Assembly (NCBI GenBank): GCA_003640385.1
Contig: RCAB01000208.1
Location: 29,528-93,527 of the forward strand
Source: Setaria digitata
Taxonomy: Eukaryota; Nematoda; Chromadorea; Rhabditida; Setariidae
Direction of reading: 5' to 3'
DNA length: 64,000 nucleotides
Part shown: positions 1 to 11,900 of the stretch, piece after piece
Layout of the letters: each line of letters starts with the position of its first letter
Numbering within the stretch: the stretch's first letter is position 1
Notes under the pieces: generated by a model
What the model saw: the letters and a program-made list of their open reading frames with translations, nothing else
Database searches by the model: none
Told to the model about the DNA's origin: nothing
Position numbers and translations under genes: made by a program

Positions 1-560
1 TTTATTTGTTATGAAGAAACAGTAGATATTGGTTGAAATGAACCCCTCTAAACGCAAAATTCTTTTAAAATTGCTAATCAGGCAAAGGAAACAAATACAG
101 CAAAATGGATAAATAATCGATTTTGCTATTGAATTATGTCGTTAGAATAATTTACGCCAAAAGATTATTTTTGGGACAAATGGTGACTTTTCTATCAATT
201 TGTATAGAAAAGCAAGAAGTATCCATCTTTTTTCCTACCCCTATTCGACCTGCAAGATAAACTGTTCTTTGCCATTTCCTGGCTTTTTCCAGTGCGAAAA
301 ATCTGCCACCTTTACCACTTAATTCCGTAAAATTCTAATATTTCAATCATTCTTATGTAAAGATTGAAGCATAATCTAACGCAATCATCCAGAAAAAATT
401 GAAAAAACATAAAAGGTATGTTACAGTGCACATATTTTCACTAGTAGCCAATCTACTAGTAACACCGTACGTCTTGGGACACTGCAAATAAATCAATTAT
501 AGATATTCCAATAAATCTGCACCTGATCGTGATACATACGACTTTTCGCTTCTTTTTCAG

Positions 561-670
561 TGGATGATCAATCGGATGAATCATCTCCTCCATTATCAGC
601 AAATCGAACTAGCAGATACAGTCGATCAGAAACTACGATCAATATAACTCATCGAATTCACATGAAATGA
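561..670 (+). CDS. 3'-terminal exon of an unidentified plus-strand gene (partial)
   Basis: A strong acceptor (TTCTTTTTCAG, ending at 560) opens a frame that runs to a TGA at 668-670. The exon enters with two bases of a split codon (TG) and then encodes 35 residues starting DDQSDESSPPLSANR and ending THRIHMK. The other two frames are closed. The peptide is hydrophilic, rich in Ser, Thr and Arg, with no domain I recognise, and would suit the end of a cytoplasmic or nuclear protein. Earlier exons lie upstream of the window; nothing in 1-560 could be joined to it convincingly. Seen: acceptor, open frame and stop. Inferred: that this is a real terminal exon. Confidence 0.45.
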
Positions 671-870
671 CAGGTGAATTGAGGAGGTGATGGACCCGCA
701 CGGCAAGCTAGCAGGCTGGACAGTTTCTCCGATATGATACAACTCATAACTATACAACCTACTACCTCATCGAGCAAGCTGCCATTTGAGAGTATTAAAT
801 TGTAGGAATAATAATAGCAGCATCCGGGGATCGCTTTTCTATCACAGGAACGATCGTATCGAGGACAGTA

Positions 871-920
871 TATGGTACGCTACGGTACGATATGGTATGG
901 TATGGTACGATGCGGTACGG
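871..920. repeat. Degenerate GGTAC/GGTAT pentamer array
   Basis: About ten units of a 5-bp motif alternating GGTAC, GATAT and GGTAT. Because the unit length is not divisible by three, its long open frames on both strands are a by-product of the repeat. Confidence 0.8.
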
Positions 921-1042
921 TGGACAGGATAGAGGATGATATGGTGGCACGCAGTCTACCCGAGTGCCGAGCTCATGTTCGAAAGAAAGTCTCAACACAA
1001 GTTCGGATCTACGGGTTGACCGCGGGCTACCTCGCACCGGTA

Positions 1043-1067
1043 ACACACACACACACACACACACACA
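1043..1067. repeat. (AC)n microsatellite
   Basis: Uninterrupted AC dinucleotide run of about 12 units. Confidence 0.95.
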
Positions 1068-1413
1068 TTCACATCAACCTGAAATCGCCGTTGGTCACTC
1101 CTACACGTTCCGTCCCGAAATTTCAGCGGTGGCGTGATAACGACATCGGCTGTCGCGCAGAGTAACGAGTACCGAGTCGTGCCAACGACGCAATCATCAT
1201 CAAAATCATCACATCATCATTATCATCGTCAATATCAGCATCAACATTACTAACATTAGTTACCATCACTACTAATTTATCACTACCGCCATCGCCCTTC
1301 ACCACTGCAACAGTCCTACCCACATCTGACCTCTCGCCACGTACTACTCGAACCAATCTGAAGGAGCTACATCTACGAACCCATCGAGATGGGCGCGGCT
1401 AATGTGCAAGGGT

Positions 1414-1426
1414 TGACCTTTGACCC
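1414..1426 (-). promoter_or_regulatory. Perfect DR-1 nuclear receptor element
   Basis: The minus strand reads GGGTCAAAGGTCA: two AGGTCA-type hexamers in direct orientation with one base between them. This is the DR-1 arrangement bound by HNF4- and RXR-type nuclear receptors, families that are greatly expanded in nematodes. It lies about 745 bp past the end of the terminal exon, in GC-richer sequence, and may belong to an enhancer or promoter of an unseen neighbour. Function is inferred from the motif only. Confidence 0.4.
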
Positions 1427-1998
1427 ACTCTCTTAAATTTATCAACATCTTTCTGCCGAGTGTTACCCAATTATCCTTACATATTCCTTTCAGCACCTCT
1501 CCTTCTCCTTTCCCCTTCCTCTCTTACTTCACTCTCTCTCGTCTGCTCTCCATATTCCTCTTTTTCCATCCTCTCTCGAGGGAAAAATAAAAATTTCCCA
1601 TGTCTATTTGCCGAGATGACCCACTGAACGAAAAATGTCACGATCCCTCCTCCTCCTCCACCCCCTCCTTTTCCCTCCCCTCATATTATTTGCCCACCCA
1701 CCATTTCTCTCCTCATCACCCATTCCGTTCCCTCATAATGAATGGTAATTAATATTCGGAAGCGAACATACTTCACTATTTGACTTGAACAAAACAAACC
1801 ACTGGCCAATCGATAATCTGTAGAAGAGATACTCAGATAAGCTCAGAAATGAGCTGAACATCGTGTCATCCTCAAATGTACCACTGTCACTAACGGGTCA
1901 AACGAAAACGTCACGTACAAGCATTTAGCTGTCGACAAGGCAAGTCCAGCACCAACGTGCAAATAGTAAAGATGCAACGAAACGTCCACAAAATTCTA

Positions 1999-2142
1999 CA
2001 ACACACACACATACGTACACATACACGCACACACATACACGTGCACGTATACATACACGTACACATACACGTGCACGTATACATACACACACATACACAT
2101 ACACAACGTACAGGCACACACATATATATATGTATTTGTGTG
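1999..2142. repeat. Degenerate CACATA/CACGTA microsatellite
   Basis: Alternating purine-pyrimidine repeat mixing CACATA, CACGTA and CACACA units and ending in a short TA run. The open frames over it on both strands (poly-Cys/Val or Thr/His) are repeat artefacts. Confidence 0.9.
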
Positions 2143-2183
2143 TATAGTTGAAGAGGTGGTCTAACATCAATAGCAATGATTGG

Positions 2184-2310
2184 GATGGGATGGGAGGAGA
2201 TGAGACGAGACGGAATGGGAGGGAAGAGGCGAGACGAGACGGACAGGACCAGACGAGACAGGACAGGACAGGACTGACGGGACGGGACAGGACAGGTCGG
2301 GTCGGACGGA
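2184..2310. repeat. Degenerate G-rich pentamer array (GGGAT, GAGAC, GGACA)
   Basis: Purine-rich array in which the 5-bp unit drifts from GGGAT through GAGAC to GGACA and GGTCG. The minus-strand open frames across it have no family resemblance. Confidence 0.8.
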
Positions 2311-3986
2311 CGGACCGATGAAAGAACGGAGGGGAATGGCTGTGCCCGCCGCGGCCATTAGTGTCTGCCCGTGCCAACTACTGGCATACTGAAAGGACCT
2401 CCCAATGATCCTCCTTTGTGATGAGGGACAGGAAGTGCACGGACCACTGCGGAATGCGGAACGGTGGAGTGCACTGCGGAACAGGCCTTGATAGAAAGGA
2501 GAAGACAGCTGTTCTGTTATCACTTTAAAGATGATATGAGACTGATAAAGCAATTATCAATATCATTTCATTTACTCACTTTTTTTGATGATACCAAATG
2601 GTTGACGGTATAATCAACTTCTCATGGTTTTTTTTTTTTTTTTTTCCTTATCATCTCTTATCTCTTCCCTTTAAGCTTTTATGGTACCATTTATCTTTTA
2701 TCTTTTCTATCCATTCAGAGGTTTTTTCTTTTTTTTTGTGTGTGTTTAATCCTATTTTTCATTGTTCCCCTGTTTTTTTTTTCGTTATTTTCTTGTAAAA
2801 ACGATTGTTAGAAAGGAAATAAAATAAAAAAATTCTTCTTTAGACGCAAGGGTAAACGATTAATCGATAGAAAAGAATTATTTGTTGAATGTTCTTCCTT
2901 CTCTTACTTTTCATATTTTTCTAAAAAAAAAAAAAGAAAAAAAAAGAAAAGGTTAATTATTAAGTTATCAATTACTAATATATATATTCCTTATATAATA
3001 TTCCACTTAAATAAACTTTGATTAATTATTTGGCTTTTTGATTCTTGCAGCGTATATTTAATAATCTTATCATATTTTGTAATTATTTTAAGTTGCGAAA
3101 ATGGTTGCGAAGAAAATTTGATTTGTTAAATAAATTTTATTAAAATACACATTTTAGTATATGAAATATTATGTATGCTATTTTAAATATACAATTTGAA
3201 GGAAATGGAAGCAAATAGTATTTCCAAAAGTTATTAATTTCATTTTGTTTTGCGCATATGTACTTTTGATAGCATCAATTTCCAGGAATTTAAGAATGAT
3301 TGGATTAATGGAGAAAATGTTTCTAATTGTCAGACATTTCGAAATTAGCATAGCCAATAATAATCGATTTCTAGCCATAATGAAGCAAACAGATGATGTC
3401 AAGTTATTTATTCTAGGACATTTCATGTATTTTTAATTAATCATTTTTGTTTCATTTAATCAATCGATCCATTTCCTCGTTCAGTGATGAGTTACTACTT
3501 TATTATACAATTAAAATCATCATATTTCTCTTTTCAAATCTTTTATTGTAAATGTAAATTTATGGGAATAGTTCGCAAAAAAAAAGTGGGAAATTTGAAC
3601 GTTAAAATTAATTAATTGATGATCTGTTACTGTCCTGTAAATGTGCTTTATAATCATTTTCTGATCATTCTCAGCATTAGATATTTCTTCTTTGTTTTTT
3701 TTTTTTTTTTTCTTAATAAAAATGATACCTAGAAGGAAGATGTAAGTGTAAAAAAGAAAAAATAGGTGAAGTAGGTGCAAAAATCCCCAGATAGGATATT
3801 ATCCCTAATTAAATACATTTGAATTATAAAAGCACAAGTGCAAATTGCTATAGAATAAAATTAAAAAATAATGAAATTAAAAAGTAGTTGTGAATTCTCG
3901 TGATTTTAGCAATTGTAAACATTTTCTATTTACCCATTTTTATTTTTTGTTCTAGAATATTCAGATGGAAGAAAAAAACTATAAAA

Positions 3987-3997
3987 TGTAAAATAAG

Positions 3998-4035
<38 letters not shown>

Positions 4036-4070
4036 NTAAAATAAGCTAAAAAAAAAAAAAAAAAAAAAAA
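3987..4070. other. Contig join: N at 4036 flanked by a duplicated end
   Basis: The sequence TAAAATAAGCTA followed by a long A run occurs just left of the N and again just right of it. This is what two unmerged, overlapping contig ends look like, so the true genome probably has one copy and a poly(A) of unknown length. A second N at 4357 also sits at the end of a poly(A) run. Confidence 0.75.
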
Positions 4071-4180
4071 CTAAGCCGATGAGTCATCGTCATTTAAAGA
4101 AAAAAAAAAACAAAATAAAATTGACAACGAAAAAAAAAAAAAGAAATTATTTGTTGCTTTTGAGAAGAAGAAGGGAAGAA

Positions 4181-4294
4181 ATGGCGAATGAGAGCATATT
4201 TGATGTTTTTAAGCATGTGATGTCAACATTTTCACATGATATTGATCAGTCCGGTCGAGAAGCTGTTCTCGAGAGTTGTAATGACGAATTTTAG
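4181..4294 (+). CDS. Short coding-like ORF or exon fragment, unidentified
   Basis: A 37-codon frame beginning MANESIFDVFKHVMST and ending SCNDEF stands out from the surrounding A-rich DNA by balanced amino-acid composition and lack of homopolymers. A possible donor (GTAATG) lies near its end, so it could be an internal exon instead of a free ORF. It lies between two contig joins, so neighbouring sequence is unreliable. No family recognised. Confidence 0.22.
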   Translation: MANESIFDVFKHVMSTFSHDIDQSGREAVLESCNDEF

Positions 4295-4321
4295 TTCCAA
4301 TACAATCTTCCTTTTCCTTTG

Positions 4322-4356
<35 letters not shown>

Positions 4357-4357
4357 N

Positions 4358-5918
4358 GAGGAATTTGACTTGATTTTTGGATTTCTATTTTATTTTATTT
4401 TATCATGGTACGAATTGCTTCATTTTACTGAAAAGTGAAATGGAAATAATTTTCATAAATTTTATTGGAAAAGAAAAAAATGGAGCTAATTATTTGAATT
4501 AGGAGTGGTGATAATTTAAGAATGAAATGTTTGGAATTCTTTTTCTTTAAATTATTTTTATATTAATAATTAATTATTACTAATGGAAGAGAAAATAAAA
4601 AATAAATTTAAAGCATTTCATTTCAGCTCTTTTATGATTATTATTATTATTTTTTTTTTGAAATGTTGGAATAATACGTACATATTTTCCGTTCATTCCA
4701 TGACTCCAACATTTTTTGTTTTATTTTTTTTTTTTTCGTTTTTTTCCCCTGCCAAATATCAAAAATTAATATGGAAACTCATTACATTACTTGATAAATA
4801 ACCATTTATTATATCTGATAACTAACATTCATGTTCGATAATTAACTACCCTGGAAAGTAACAAATATCAAAGAACAAAATAAATGAATATGAAAATTGA
4901 TTACATTTGACGATCAACTATCAAAAAAAAAAAATCAATCTTCTGCATTTCACTTAAATAGTAAATAGACGTTTACGTAAATAACAGTAAAAGATAATTG
5001 GTAAATAATTACTGATAATGAAACGACGATAACAGGAAATAATACACAATGAATTTTTAAATAAGGAAGAAAATAAGAGATGAATAATAGTAATAATGGT
5101 ATTAATTGGCTGACTAATTGGCTAATAATTATGATTAATACCATAATTACAATAATTAATCAGCTAATAGGCAGCAAATAATTGCCAACAATAAAACTAT
5201 ATATATATATATATATATATATGTGATTAATAAAAAGCAAATGATAATGGAAAATAAATAATGATTAACATATAAATGAGGAATTGATGATATATAAAAA
5301 ATAGTAAGTAATAAATAGCAAATAATAATAATAAATAGAATATTGAGTTTTGAATTACGCTAAATAATATTAATGGTGATAATGATTATAAATAGTAATA
5401 ATAAATCACAATGTAAAAATAAGAAACAGAAGTGGCAATAATTAATTATTCATTATTATTCCTTGTTTGTCACTACTAATTCTCGTTTTTCTCTTTCTTT
5501 TTTTTTTTTATGAATTGTCATCATACATTTATTTGCTATTGTCCACATGTTTGTGATTTATTATTCTCAGTAAATAAATGGCATAATAAGAATGGAATAA
5601 ATAATTAATAATCATAATAATTGCAAATGACATAACAGGAACTGAATAGGTAATTAATAATCATAATAATTGTAATGGAAATAGGAAAACATGCATGATG
5701 CGTGGAGAGGATTCGATGTGAACAGAATTTATATCATCATTGCTGAAATGAAAAGTAAGTATACAATTGGAAATGGGTTTAAATGTAAAAGTTCTATGTG
5801 AAACATCTGTTTAAGCGTGAAAATGATATATTAATAAGAATTTCTCTTTTTTTTTTTTTTTTCCTTTTCTTTTTTTTTTCCCACCTCCTTTTCTATTTTC
5901 ATACAATTCCATTTGCTA

Positions 5919-5950
<32 letters not shown>

Positions 5951-6864
5951 TTTTATCTTTTATTCTCAATTCTTGCTAAAATACATCGTCAATTGTAATG
6001 TTATAATGGAGCTGAGAAAAGATTTCAAGCAAGTATTTGAGGTGGTGAAAAAATTCTTTTTTTTTTTTCTTCAATTATAACGTAAAACATCTGCGAAATG
6101 TAGAAAAATGGAAAAAAAAAAAATTCTCTTTTTTTTTTTGCCACCTCTTTCTCGTTCTTTTTTTTGTAATAAATTATGCTAAAAATTAAAATGAAATAAG
6201 TTTGAAAATGAGGAATGAATTGATTGTCAAGTTAGATGGGTTGTTAATGGGCCGGAAATTTGAAAAAAAAAAAAAAAAAAAAATGCAGCAATATCTATGG
6301 TAATTAATAATAATTGATAATAATAACAATAAGCAAAAATAAAAATGATAATAATAATAATATCCAAACTTTGTGTCTTTTCCTTCTTATTTTGCTTTGC
6401 TAAATAATAATTAAAAAATGTTACCTATACTGTTTACTGTATGTTCTGTTATTTTTCTTTTTTAACATAGCGATAATTAAAATTCACATCTAACCAAATA
6501 TTTTATCAGTTTTAGAATCAACATTCGTACAAATATTCGTGAGAAACTGTTAAAATTTAAATTTCGCATGGTTTAATTCGAGAGAACGATGAAAGAAATG
6601 AGAAAAAAAAAAAAAAAAAAAAGGAAAGTAAAATAAATAATATCACATGTTTTTATAACACGTGACATTTGCGTTAGAAGTGATAATAATATGTTATCAT
6701 ATTAAACAATCCATAATTTATCAAATTGATTTTAACTAGAAAAAAATCAAATGATTCAAAAAAAAAAAAAAGGATGAACGCATAATATTTCTAAAATTAT
6801 TTAAAAAAAAATTATAATGATTTCTTTCAATTTTTTATCACCGGTAGCTATTTTTTCGTTTTTG
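4358..6864. other. AT-rich intergenic DNA, no gene seen
   Basis: Very AT-rich sequence with many poly(A)/poly(T) runs, TAA/AATA-rich low-complexity stretches and one TA dinucleotide run. It contains the 3' flank of the prominin gene, which is transcribed towards it from the right. The open frames seen are poly-Phe or poly-Lys products of homopolymers. Confidence 0.6.
5198..5222. repeat. (TA)n microsatellite
   Basis: Uninterrupted TA run of about 12 units in AT-rich intergenic DNA. Confidence 0.95.
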
Positions 6865-8852
6865 TCAACTTCTTGTCCTTAAATAAGGCGGCGGATAACC
6901 AAAATACATCGTATAAGCATTTGGATATACTCTGTAAATTTGTTTATTCATCTTCGAAAAAAAAAAAAAAAAAATAAAATTCAACCATCAGTGCAAAATT
7001 TTATTTCAAAATTAAACTCTCATTAAGCGAGAGAGAGAGAGAGAGAGAGAAAGAGAGGGAGAAAGAGGGGGAGAGAGAGGGAGAGAAAGGGAGGGAGGGA
7101 AAAAAAAAAAAATGAAAAATTTATTTCCGATAAATGATATGCTTGTCAAATTGATAGCTTTCTTCTCATGAAATCTGATATCATTTGATGATTCATGAAA
7201 AAGAAAAAACTTACAATTTTCGTTGTTTATTTCGAGCATCATAAAAATCGGTAACAAGTGTGCCTGATGCACCTTGTCCATCTGTATTAGTTGGTTCATT
7301 TACAATGCTGTAAAAAAAAAAAAAAAAAAAAAGAGAGAACAAAGGGAAAGGAAAATTGAATAATATTTTTAAAAATAATTCATTTAAAGATGGAAATTAA
7401 TTAATTAAATTTGAAAAAATTACTATTTTGGATAGGGATGCTTCTTCTTGTAGAGTGATGATGCTGCTGATCCCATTACAATAAGCGGTATGGTGCATAA
7501 AATACTAATAATCATTGATGCCCAAACGCCATTCTAAATTTCATATTTAATTAATCATTCTTTTTCATTAAATTATTTTCTTCCTTTACTTTTAGGGAAT
7601 ATATATAAATGAGTAAATTATAATTTCAATTATGCTGATATTAATTTAGTAGTGACATTAAATCGTAATTAAGATGAATTTCCTATTGAAAACCTGAAAT
7701 ATTAATCAAAAAGACCGAATGGAAAATGTGATCTCAAAGGATCACTTCTAAAATCTCCTAGTTTAATTAGCAATTTGTAAGTTAATGAATGAAGCAATGA
7801 ATCAATTTGTAAATTAATGAATTGAATGCAACTTTGGTATAATAAAATTATCGTTAGTTACAATTTCTGATTTGAAATTTTAAAAAATAAATAGCAAATC
7901 ATTACAAATTAAAACTAACAAATGGATCAACAAAAGCTTGACATAATGCAGCTCGTGTCCTTCGGACAATGTTAAATAGTGGTACACAACTTGACACATT
8001 TGTGGACATCTATAAAGCGATTGCAAATTAAGTAATTAATAAATTAAGGGAAAAAAAGAGACAAAAGAAGCGGCAAACAATCTATATTATATTATTGTTA
8101 TTTATCAGTAGATTATTCCTTTCTGGTCTTTTTATTTTCGATTTGTTCGTTTATTTTGAGCTTATTGTAAAAGATCATAATATGGAAGAATTTATAAAAT
8201 TTCAGTGAAAATTTCAATATTTAAATCTAAGAAAATCGATCCCAGAGTTATTGTTATTGAAATGCTTTTGCAGTTGCATCTTATTTTTAAGTCCATTCAT
8301 TCATCCATTTAGAAGCACTTTCTGATAATATTAAATCTATTACATCCTATTACGGAATAACCCATCCAGAAAAGCTATTTATATCAATTATTCGAAGCCT
8401 TAGAATTGGTACTTCAAAATAAATCATAGAATTAGTTCTAGTCCCTTTCATATTTCTTTTATTTAGTCCAGATATAGCAGTATACAGCTTGATTCCCCTT
8501 AATTGAATAATCATAATTATGAGATATACATTTTAGGTTTATTTACAGTATTTTTTTTTTAGAAATTCACCGATCTTTTCAGGAGAAAAAAGCGATATTG
8601 AAGTGAAACATTTATTAGTTCTGAATGTTATATTAAAATAACATCATCAGAAGCATTTTTAAAAAATTAGAAGTCTATTAAACATCTACTTATTTGAAAA
8701 TGTTTTTAAAAATATCAAAGATTCCATTAAAAGACATTTCTTTCTGCAGTTTTTAATTTAACTAATCATTTTTGTTACTTAAAACAAAAAAAAAAAAAAA
8801 ATATTTTTGCATTAACATAGTGGGATTTACTTTCTGAAACAATCATCCACTG

Positions 8853-8887
<35 letters not shown>

Positions 8888-8943
8888 TTAAATAATCATT
8901 CATTGTCTTTCTTTTGGAATTTTTTAAATAATCATCTATTGTC

Positions 8944-8980
<37 letters not shown>

Positions 8981-11900
8981 ATGCTAACTGTAAATATCAT
9001 TAATATAATGATAATTTTAATGATTTTTGTGAATTTACATTAACCTGTATGCGAACATGCTGAATATAATTTCCAATTTGTTGTTCCATTTCATGTACCA
9101 ATTGATCAGCAGCTGTTCGAAAATATTCATTTAAATTTGATGATAGCAATGCTTGCGCATGCTGTAATTTACCTGTTAATGCAACACTTGGCAATGTAAG
9201 TCGTTTTAATCGATCATTTAATTCAGTAAGCATTTTTAATGCACTGGCAAGATTTCGCACTGCTCGATTTACATCTTTCATCTAAATAAACAATTTATTA
9301 ATTTAAAATTATTTCAATCATATCTTTAAGAAGGTAAATTTGGTGGTTTTTGAACAATTAAACGAACTAAATGAAAATGACTGAAAGAAAATAAATGAAA
9401 AAAGCTGGGAGGAAAAAGAAATAAATAGACGTAATGCGTATGTTAAAAAAGAGAAATTAGTAGCCATTAATAAATTTTAAATCATTTCAAATTTTTTTTT
9501 TTTTTTTTTTTATTTTTAAAGAATATTCATGTAGCTGTGGTGAAAATTTAAAATAAATAAAAAATACTTGAAAGATACCATAATGTATACTTTTTATTGA
9601 ACAAGCAATCAGTAATTAGTAACTGTGAAAGAAATTTAAAGTAATTTATAATTTCATAAAAAAATTGTTAGAATTTTTCCTCTTTCAGTTTGTCAATTAA
9701 ACAAAAAAAAAAAAAAAAAGGAGAAAAATTAGAAAATAAACTAACTTGAAGAGTTCGCCATTGCTCAGCAATTGTTTGAATATATCGTGGAAGATTTCCA
9801 ATTGCATGATCATCTTCGATAACACTTATAATTCGAGGAATTTTTTCAAGTTGTTCTACACTATCTTTAATCTAAAAAGAAGAATGTCTCTTTTTTTCAA
9901 AATTTAAAAAGAAAAAAAATGGATGAAATTTAGGAACCGGAAAGAAAAAGAGTAATTTTCTCTTCAATTTTCCTTTCATTAAACAAAAATTTGCAATGGC
10001 AAAATTTAAAAAACGAAAAGAAAGAACTAGAAAAGAAATTTTTTGAAAGATATTAAACAAAATTTATAATTACAAAAACTATTACCAATCTAAAAATTAC
10101 ATTTGCAGAAAGATGCTGAATAAAAAAAAAACCTGTTGAGAAATTTGTTCAATGTTTGATTCAATTGTTATATTGAATATTTGTTGTAACATTGTAAGTT
10201 GTTCTGGTGAAGCAAATGTTGCAATTGATCGTGATAAACTGATATCCGAGAAAGCTTCATGAATATTAGATTCAAGATGATCATATAATTCTTTACCATA
10301 TTCTCGCAAATCATATAAATGATATTTATTATCCATGGCAAATATTTGATACAATGTTTCGTTACGCATACATGATCTTATCACATTAGCTAGTGATAAT
10401 TGATTCATTAGTGGTGATAAATCTTCTTCAATTTGTTTACTACGCCATGCATCAAATAGACGTTCACTGAACTGTAAATATTACAAAAATTCACAGACAT
10501 TTTATGAAATTTTACAGTGAAAATAGTGTAAAAATTGCATTTGAATATATAGTTGATGATATGACTAAATAAATTTACCGAATTTCTCTTCAGAATATAT
10601 TAAAACAACTTTTCATATATTTCAAATCTCTTAAAAGATCTTTTCATATATTTTTGAATATATTAAAGTAACTTCTATATCTTTTAAATGTAAATTTATA
10701 TGTGATAAGTTGATAATAATTTTAATCAGATTTACAATATTCATACTTATATATAAATTTGGTTAATCAATTTTAATGAATTATTATTAATGATCGTTTT
10801 TTTTTTTTTCTTGGAAAAAAATCAGCATTTGTTTAAAACAGACATGAGATGATAAGTTGATAATGATTTTGTAAGAATTTACCGAAAGCATATCAGGCCT
10901 TGAAAATGGATCATCTAGTGGCCAACATCCAAGTGAATAGGCATTTGCACCAATAAAGAGCAATGAAGCTGTTAAGGCAGCGATCAGTGGTAGCAATATC
11001 ACTGCTAACCAAATTCCACTGCAAACTTTTCTGCTTTGATAAATTCATGTCCAATTCGATAATTTCAGAAAAACGAAAAGCAGAAGAAAATTTCCTCTTA
11101 TTAATTAGAAAAGCAAATGATCTCAAGACTGTTAAATTCTTCTAGGTTATGATGATAGGTGGCATTGAATTATCACTTGATCCAATACATTAACTTTGCT
11201 TATCAAATTATCAATCCTTTTTGCCATTACAGCAATCTGTTTTGTAGCTGATTAAAGTAACAATTATCATTTTAAATTATAGAAAAAATAATTATCATTA
11301 TCATTTTAATTGATCGTTTTGTAAAATGTTAACCAATCACGTTATTAGTACTTTAATCAGTTATAAAGCAGCAATCAATAAATGCTATGTAATTATATCA
11401 GAAAAATTTGCATAAATTAACTAATTATAAAATTTTTGACAGGAAAAAGATTAACTAACCAGACGAAAAGTTTACTTCCAGTTGATCGAACACAACAATC
11501 ATTTCGATAATCACTTGGCCGACGACCAAAACATCCATAACATAGTGCAAACAAAAAATAAAGTGCTTTTAAAGAAAATATGGCACATAAAGTTAGGGAA
11601 GCATACCATCTAAAAGTAATTTAATTAATTTTAAATTATCCCAACTGATATTACTGTACAAATATTTTGATATTATTTGCACTTTCTTTTTTTAACCTCA
11701 ATTAATGCAAATCTTTAAATTTATAACTTTTATTAATTTTTGTGCTTAAAATTTTAGGGAAAAAAAGTGGTATTTTGAAGAAAAAGAAACTTATATCTGT
11801 TGTGTAGTTTATGGTAATTAAATATTTAAAAATATTTGCTAATTAAAATTTGCACTTTCAGCTTTCCGAAAAAGTCATCCTAAATAATTCGCCTCTTTTT

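Larger units (their letters stand above)
671..2550. other. GC-richer intergenic stretch packed with simple repeats
   Basis: Downstream of the terminal exon the base composition changes for nearly 2 kb: CG dinucleotides and GC-rich words are common (for example near 1015-1035, 1385-1400 and 2345-2360), unlike the AT-rich rest of the window. It contains a pentamer array, a CA run, ATC-rich sequence at 1190-1250, a pyrimidine-rich block at about 1490-1720, and two degenerate arrays near 2.0 and 2.2 kb. Long open frames here follow the repeats and are not believable genes. It may be 3' UTR plus promoter-like DNA; a gene was not found. Confidence 0.6.

Noticed and set aside
1911..2553. Overlapping ORFs of 64-150 codons rich in Cys/Val, Thr/His or Ser/Pro
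   Set aside because: They read degenerate CACATA and GGACA arrays; all frames stay open only because of the repeat.
7422..7533. Ending the prominin at the TAG after KHPYPK
   Set aside because: A GTAATT donor overlaps this stop, and two further exons continue in phase with sensible cytoplasmic-tail sequence, so the stop is intronic.
10787..11145. Several 60-71 codon ORFs on both strands near 10.8-11.1 kb
   Set aside because: Shadows of prominin exon 11018-10883 and its flanking introns.
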